This document shows, one piece after another, positions 6,451-8,610 of a DNA stretch of 8,610 nucleotides. A program made the translations under genes and the position numbers. The first letter of the stretch is position 1, and every line of letters begins with the position of its first letter. The DNA comes from Candidatus Yonathbacteria bacterium RIFCSPHIGHO2_01_FULL_51_10 (GTDB taxonomy: Bacteria; Patescibacteriota; Minisyncoccia; Phycocordibacterales; UBA1539_B), in the NCBI GenBank assembly GCA_001823505.1, contig MHUS01000025.1, forward strand, positions 1 to 8,610. The letters run 5' to 3'. The notes beneath the pieces were generated by a model, which had not been told where the DNA came from, ran no database searches, and saw only the letters and a program-made list of their open reading frames with translations.

Positions 6451-7041
6451 TCACAATGCCATATAGTCTTCCGGCTTTACAAACTTGATCGTATCGATTC
6501 CGTGTTGTTCAATACTTTCCTTCACGCTCTTTTGCACAATAATAGCAGCGAACTTTTCCTTCAAACGAAACATCAAAAGCCCGCCAATCTTTGACTCGTC
6601 AATGATTAAATCGTGAACGGAGCTATCGCCTAAGAAATCTCCGTCATGACTCGTGATATTCGATTTCGTCATATCCGCCGCCACAACAAGGCCGACAAGA
6701 TTGAAGGCAAAATATTCATAGGCCTGACCCGTCTCAGAATTGCGCAATGTTACCGGGGAAAAGTTTATGTTATCCACCCCTGCGGCTGTAATCGCTTCTT
6801 TCAGTCGAGCGGACATTAATGGGACGTTCATGTCACTCACCTCGTCAGGAAGCCCGACGTACCCATCATAAGGAATGACCCGTATCTCCACACTGCCCTT
6901 AGGGCGATCCTTCGCCATGGTGCCTCTTCTCCAATCACCAAAGCCCTCGATACCTACCCAATCCTCGATCTCCATGTATCCCTGTCCCTCAGGATCAAAG
7001 CGCGAACGTGGTTGTATAATAAAATAATCAGACATATCCAT
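6451..7041 (-). CDS. Imm11/DUF1629 (MXAN_0049-like) immunity-family protein, copy 1
   Basis: The family is named for a Myxococcus xanthus immunity protein that protects against a nuclease toxin used in kin discrimination; members are cytoplasmic. The match, from memory of the family, lies in the second half: PLMSARLKEAITAAGVDNINF, then GLVVAADMTKS, then DLIIDESKIGGLLMFRLKEKFAAIIVQKSVKESI and IKFVKPEDY. The product is 196 residues, or 194 if the ATG at 7035 is used, which aligns better with the MSHYY start of the two neighbouring copies. It is clearly more diverged from those two than they are from each other. An extended -10 (TGGTAAAAT) lies just upstream, so it can be expressed alone. No toxin gene lies beside it. 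Confidence 0.75.
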   Translation of the reverse strand: MDMSDYFIIQPRSRFDPEGQGYMEIEDWVGIEGFGDWRRGTMAKDRPKGSVEIRVIPYDGYVGLPDEVSDMNVPLMSARLKEAITAAGVDNINFSPVTLRNSETGQAYEYFAFNLVGLVVAADMTKSNITSHDGDFLGDSSVHDLIIDESKIGGLLMFRLKEKFAAIIVQKSVKESIEQHGIDTIKFVKPEDYMAL

Positions 7042-7055
7042 TTCGATTTACTACA

Positions 7056-7064
7056 ATTTTACCA
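7056..7064 (-). promoter_or_regulatory. Extended -10 promoter of Imm11-like copy 1
   Basis: TGGTAAAAT on the reverse strand (TGn plus TAAAAT) ends 14 bases before the ATG at 7041. No convincing -35 is seen. A perfect 23-base palindrome lies about 20 bases upstream of it. Confidence 0.5.
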
Positions 7065-7082
7065 CAAGATACTCCATGTTCG

Positions 7083-7105
7083 AAAATGGTGACTGTCACC
7101 ATTTT
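7083..7105. promoter_or_regulatory. Perfect 23-base palindrome, candidate operator
   Basis: AAAATGGTGAC (7083-7093) and GTCACCATTTT (7095-7105) are perfect 11-base arms around a single central base. It stands between the stop of one Imm11-like gene and the promoter of the next. The one-base centre suits a dimeric DNA-binding protein better than an RNA hairpin, although the forward strand ends in TTTTT and a weak terminator cannot be excluded. Confidence 0.55.
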
Positions 7106-7111
7106 TCAAGA

Positions 7112-7714
7112 CTACGCTTGCACCCAGTCCTTCGGCTCAACGAACTTGAGGGTGTTGATCCCTTTGGTGAGTATCGCGTCACAGATCTTCTCGTGCACCA
7201 TGAGTGCATTTATGTTCTCCGCAAGGCGGAACACAAGAAACCCTGATCCTGCCGCTTTTACTTCATCAAGCACCAAATGTTCAAAACTCGTATCTGCCAC
7301 GAGTTTGTTGTCGTAGCTTTCCCATTTAGACTTTTCCAGATCCGCGGCAGCCACGAGGCCTACCACTTTGAACGCGCAGTAGTCATAGGTCTCACCGGTC
7401 ACTTTGTTTTTCAAAACCGCGGGGAAAAATTCTACATTGTGCACACCTGCTTCAACGAACGCATCGGCAAGTCGCTTCGACATGAGCGGTGTACCTACGT
7501 CAAACAACTCAACGGGTTGACCTTGATATCCTCGGTAATAATCAACATCAATTGAGATAGGGTTGGGGATACTCTGCCGCTCCTCTTGCTCAAGAGCTTT
7601 GCCGTCACGCCAATCCCATACACTACCCACCACCGCTTCATTGTGGATCTCGATCAGCGCTTCACCGTCTTCGGTGACAAGAAGCGGGCATTTAAGGATG
7701 TAGTAGTGTGACAT
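7112..7714 (-). CDS. Imm11/DUF1629-like immunity-family protein, copy 2
   Basis: The 200-residue product starts MSHYYILKCPLLVTEDGEAL and carries the family's second-half motifs: PLMSKRLADAFVEAGVHN, FKVVGLVAAADLEKSKW, HLVLDEVKAAGSG, VFRLAENINALMVHEKI and LKFVEPKDW. The open frame extends upstream to 7888, but that part is only the shadow of the next gene in another frame; MSHYY matches the start of copy 3. From the LMSKRLAD motif to the end it differs from copy 3 at about 25 of 124 residues by hand alignment. Residues about 26-75 are largely unrelated between the two. It begins 16 bases after the copy 3 stop, so both probably share a transcript. Probably cytoplasmic. Confidence 0.78.
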   Translation of the reverse strand: MSHYYILKCPLLVTEDGEALIEIHNEAVVGSVWDWRDGKALEQEERQSIPNPISIDVDYYRGYQGQPVELFDVGTPLMSKRLADAFVEAGVHNVEFFPAVLKNKVTGETYDYCAFKVVGLVAAADLEKSKWESYDNKLVADTSFEHLVLDEVKAAGSGFLVFRLAENINALMVHEKICDAILTKGINTLKFVEPKDWVQA

Positions 7715-8080
7715 ATACTGAAAAAATAATTTACGCATGCACCCAGTCCTTCGGCTCGATGAACTTGAGAGTGTTGATCCCTTTGGCGAGTATCGCGTCA
7801 CGGATCTTCTCGTGCACAACCAGAGCACTAAAATTTTCAGCGAGACGGAACATGAGAAGTCCCGACCCCGTCGCTTTTGATTCATCAATTACCAGATCTT
7901 CAAAACTTGTATCTGCAACAGGCTTGTTGTCGTAGCTCTCCCACTTTGACTTTTCCAGATCCGCAGCGGCAACAAGCCCCACCACCTTGAATGCGCGGTA
8001 ATCATAAACTTCACCGGTTCCCTTATTCTTTAGAGTCGTAGGATAAAATACGATATTACTGACGCCAGCCTCAACAAGAG
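7115..8080. repeat. Direct repeat formed by the 3' parts of two Imm11-like genes
   Basis: The 3' halves of the two genes, about 7118-7470 and 7734-8090, are closely similar at the DNA level, for example the shared CACCCAGTCCTTCGGCTC and GTGTTGATCCCTTTGG strings. The unit spacing is about 616 bases. This is a recent tandem gene duplication and a substrate for recombination. Confidence 0.75.
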
Positions 8081-8327
8081 TATCTGCGAGACGTTTTGAC
8101 ATGAGAGTGATGCAGACATCAACTAATTCACGGGGTGGTCCCGCATAACCATGAAATGTCTCAAATTCAATTTCCAGGGGCGCGGGAAACACGGTATCGG
8201 CCCTGGGCTCTTTTCCATCACACCAACTTCGTATGTTTCCTGCTCGAAAACAGTTACTGATTTCCATCAACGCCTCGCCTTTTTCATTGACGAGGGGCGG
8301 ACATTCAAGTAGGTAATAATGCGACAT
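7731..8327 (-). CDS. Imm11/DUF1629-like immunity-family protein, copy 3
   Basis: The 198-residue product (MSHYYLLECPPLVNEKGEAL...) is the first of three tandem paralogues in transcription order. The same motifs are present: TLMSKRLADTLVEAGVSN, FKVVGLVAAADLEKSKW, DLVIDESKATGSG, MFRLAENFSALVVHEKI and LKFIEPKDW. No signal peptide or membrane helix is seen, fitting a cytoplasmic immunity protein. Its start overlaps the end of a small upstream ORF by 23 bases. A TATTAT hexamer (8347-8342, reverse strand) lies 14 bases before the ATG and could drive it. Family assignment is from memory of conserved motifs; the toxin it would neutralise is unknown. Confidence 0.78.
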   Translation of the reverse strand: MSHYYLLECPPLVNEKGEALMEISNCFRAGNIRSWCDGKEPRADTVFPAPLEIEFETFHGYAGPPRELVDVCITLMSKRLADTLVEAGVSNIVFYPTTLKNKGTGEVYDYRAFKVVGLVAAADLEKSKWESYDNKPVADTSFEDLVIDESKATGSGLLMFRLAENFSALVVHEKIRDAILAKGINTLKFIEPKDWVHA

Positions 8328-8502
8328 AGTGTTCGTGGGGAATAATATGCTCTAAGATTATCAAATCACTCCCTTTTCTGCAAAGAAGCGCGGAGGCAAT
8401 GCATTTAAATAAGTCAGCGGAAGGTTCCAATACGATCAATTCGCCAAAAATACTTGTGCCATGTCCGTATGGGATATTCCGCTTTTTAATCCATAATTTC
8501 AT
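8305..8502 (-). CDS. Small hypothetical ORF overlapping Imm11-like copy 3
   Basis: From an ATG at 8502 this frame gives about 65 residues beginning MKLWIKKRNIPYGHGTSIFG and ending EHIIPHEHYVALLPT. The composition is plausible for a protein, with about a quarter of codons starting with G. I do not recognise it. It overlaps the end of the preceding frame by 17 bases and the start of copy 3 by 23 bases. That could mean a coupled operon, or that this is the displaced C-terminal part of the preceding gene after a frameshift near the AAAAA at 8487-8483. A GTG at 8523 is an alternative start. Confidence 0.35.
   Translation of the reverse strand: MKLWIKKRNIPYGHGTSIFGELIVLEPSADLFKCIASALLCRKGSDLIILEHIIPHEHYVALLPT
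8342..8347 (-). promoter_or_regulatory. Possible -10 hexamer of Imm11-like copy 3
   Basis: TATTAT on the reverse strand lies 14 bases before the ATG at 8327, the same distance as in copy 1. No -35 is evident, and the hexamer lies within the small upstream ORF. Confidence 0.3.
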
Positions 8503-8610
8503 CCTTGGCAACATCCCACGCACGCCCCATCGCTAGTCCAACGTGCGAATTGCAACCGGGCTCTTTCCCCATATACACAGTATCCATTCCATCAGTGCTG
8601 AGACGATAGT
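8486..8610 (-). CDS. C-terminal end of an unknown gene (partial at right edge)
   Basis: On the reverse strand an open frame enters from the right edge and stops at TAA 8488-8486. Its 40 visible residues read YRLSTDGMDTVYMGKEPGCN followed by SHVGLAMGRAWDVAKDEIMD. The text is protein-like, but no family can be named. Because it lies directly ahead of the Imm11-like genes in the same direction, it is the only place in the window where a cognate toxin could sit. It may be the true end of a gene or one truncated by a frameshift into the following ORF. Confidence 0.4.
   Translation of the reverse strand, partial: YRLSTDGMDTVYMGKEPGCNSHVGLAMGRAWDVAKDEIMD

Noticed and set aside
7715..7888. 58-residue extension of Imm11-like copy 2
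   Set aside because: It is low-complexity (SSSSSRR) text from another frame of the strongly coding copy 3; the MSHYY start matches the paralogue.
1..8610. CRISPR array, insertion sequence or integrase
   Set aside because: No regularly spaced short repeats, no transposase or recombinase motifs, and no terminal inverted repeats with target duplications were seen.

Overview
The window looks like bacterial chromosome, most probably from the candidate phyla radiation (Patescibacteria, Parcubacteria-like). This is inferred from three things. The histidine kinase has an AAHQLRTPL H-box of a kind I associate with that group. The genes are compact. None of the nine full-length genes has a recognisable Shine-Dalgarno sequence; instead, -10-like hexamers lie 6 to 23 bases ahead of many of the starts. 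No 16S gene or other lineage marker is present, so the assignment is tentative.

Left part (1-4008), forward strand, housekeeping and signalling. After a short reverse-strand stretch that looks like a decayed gene (1-344) come ribonuclease Y (388-1920), a structured leader and an HU-type DNA-binding protein (2153-2425), a hairpin-rich spacer with a perfect 21-bp terminator palindrome, and a membrane PAS histidine kinase (2623-4008) with no response regulator next to it.

Right part (4032-8610), reverse strand, accessory. The kinase converges on a run of reverse-strand genes. Reading in their direction of transcription (right to left) these are: the C-terminal end of an unknown gene, a small overlapping ORF, three tandem paralogues of the Imm11/DUF1629 (MXAN_0049-like) immunity family, and then three genes for membrane-anchored, outward-facing proteins. 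The three anchored proteins begin with nearly the same MPPKK signal-anchor. The upstream two of them (in transcription order) also share the promoter string TGATAGAATACG. Their exported parts are unrelated: one unrecognised and AT-rich, one DUF6795-like beta-sandwich, one large cysteine-paired protein.

How the genes may work together (inference): the right part reads as a store of orphan immunity or protective proteins. The Imm11 paralogues would act in the cytoplasm and the anchored proteins at the cell surface, which would suit an episymbiont living among toxin-producing neighbours. No toxin gene is identifiable in the window; the only candidate place for one is the truncated gene at the right edge. 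The paralogue pair at 7112-8327 and the re-used N-terminal cassette show that the island grew by local duplication and by 5'-end re-use.
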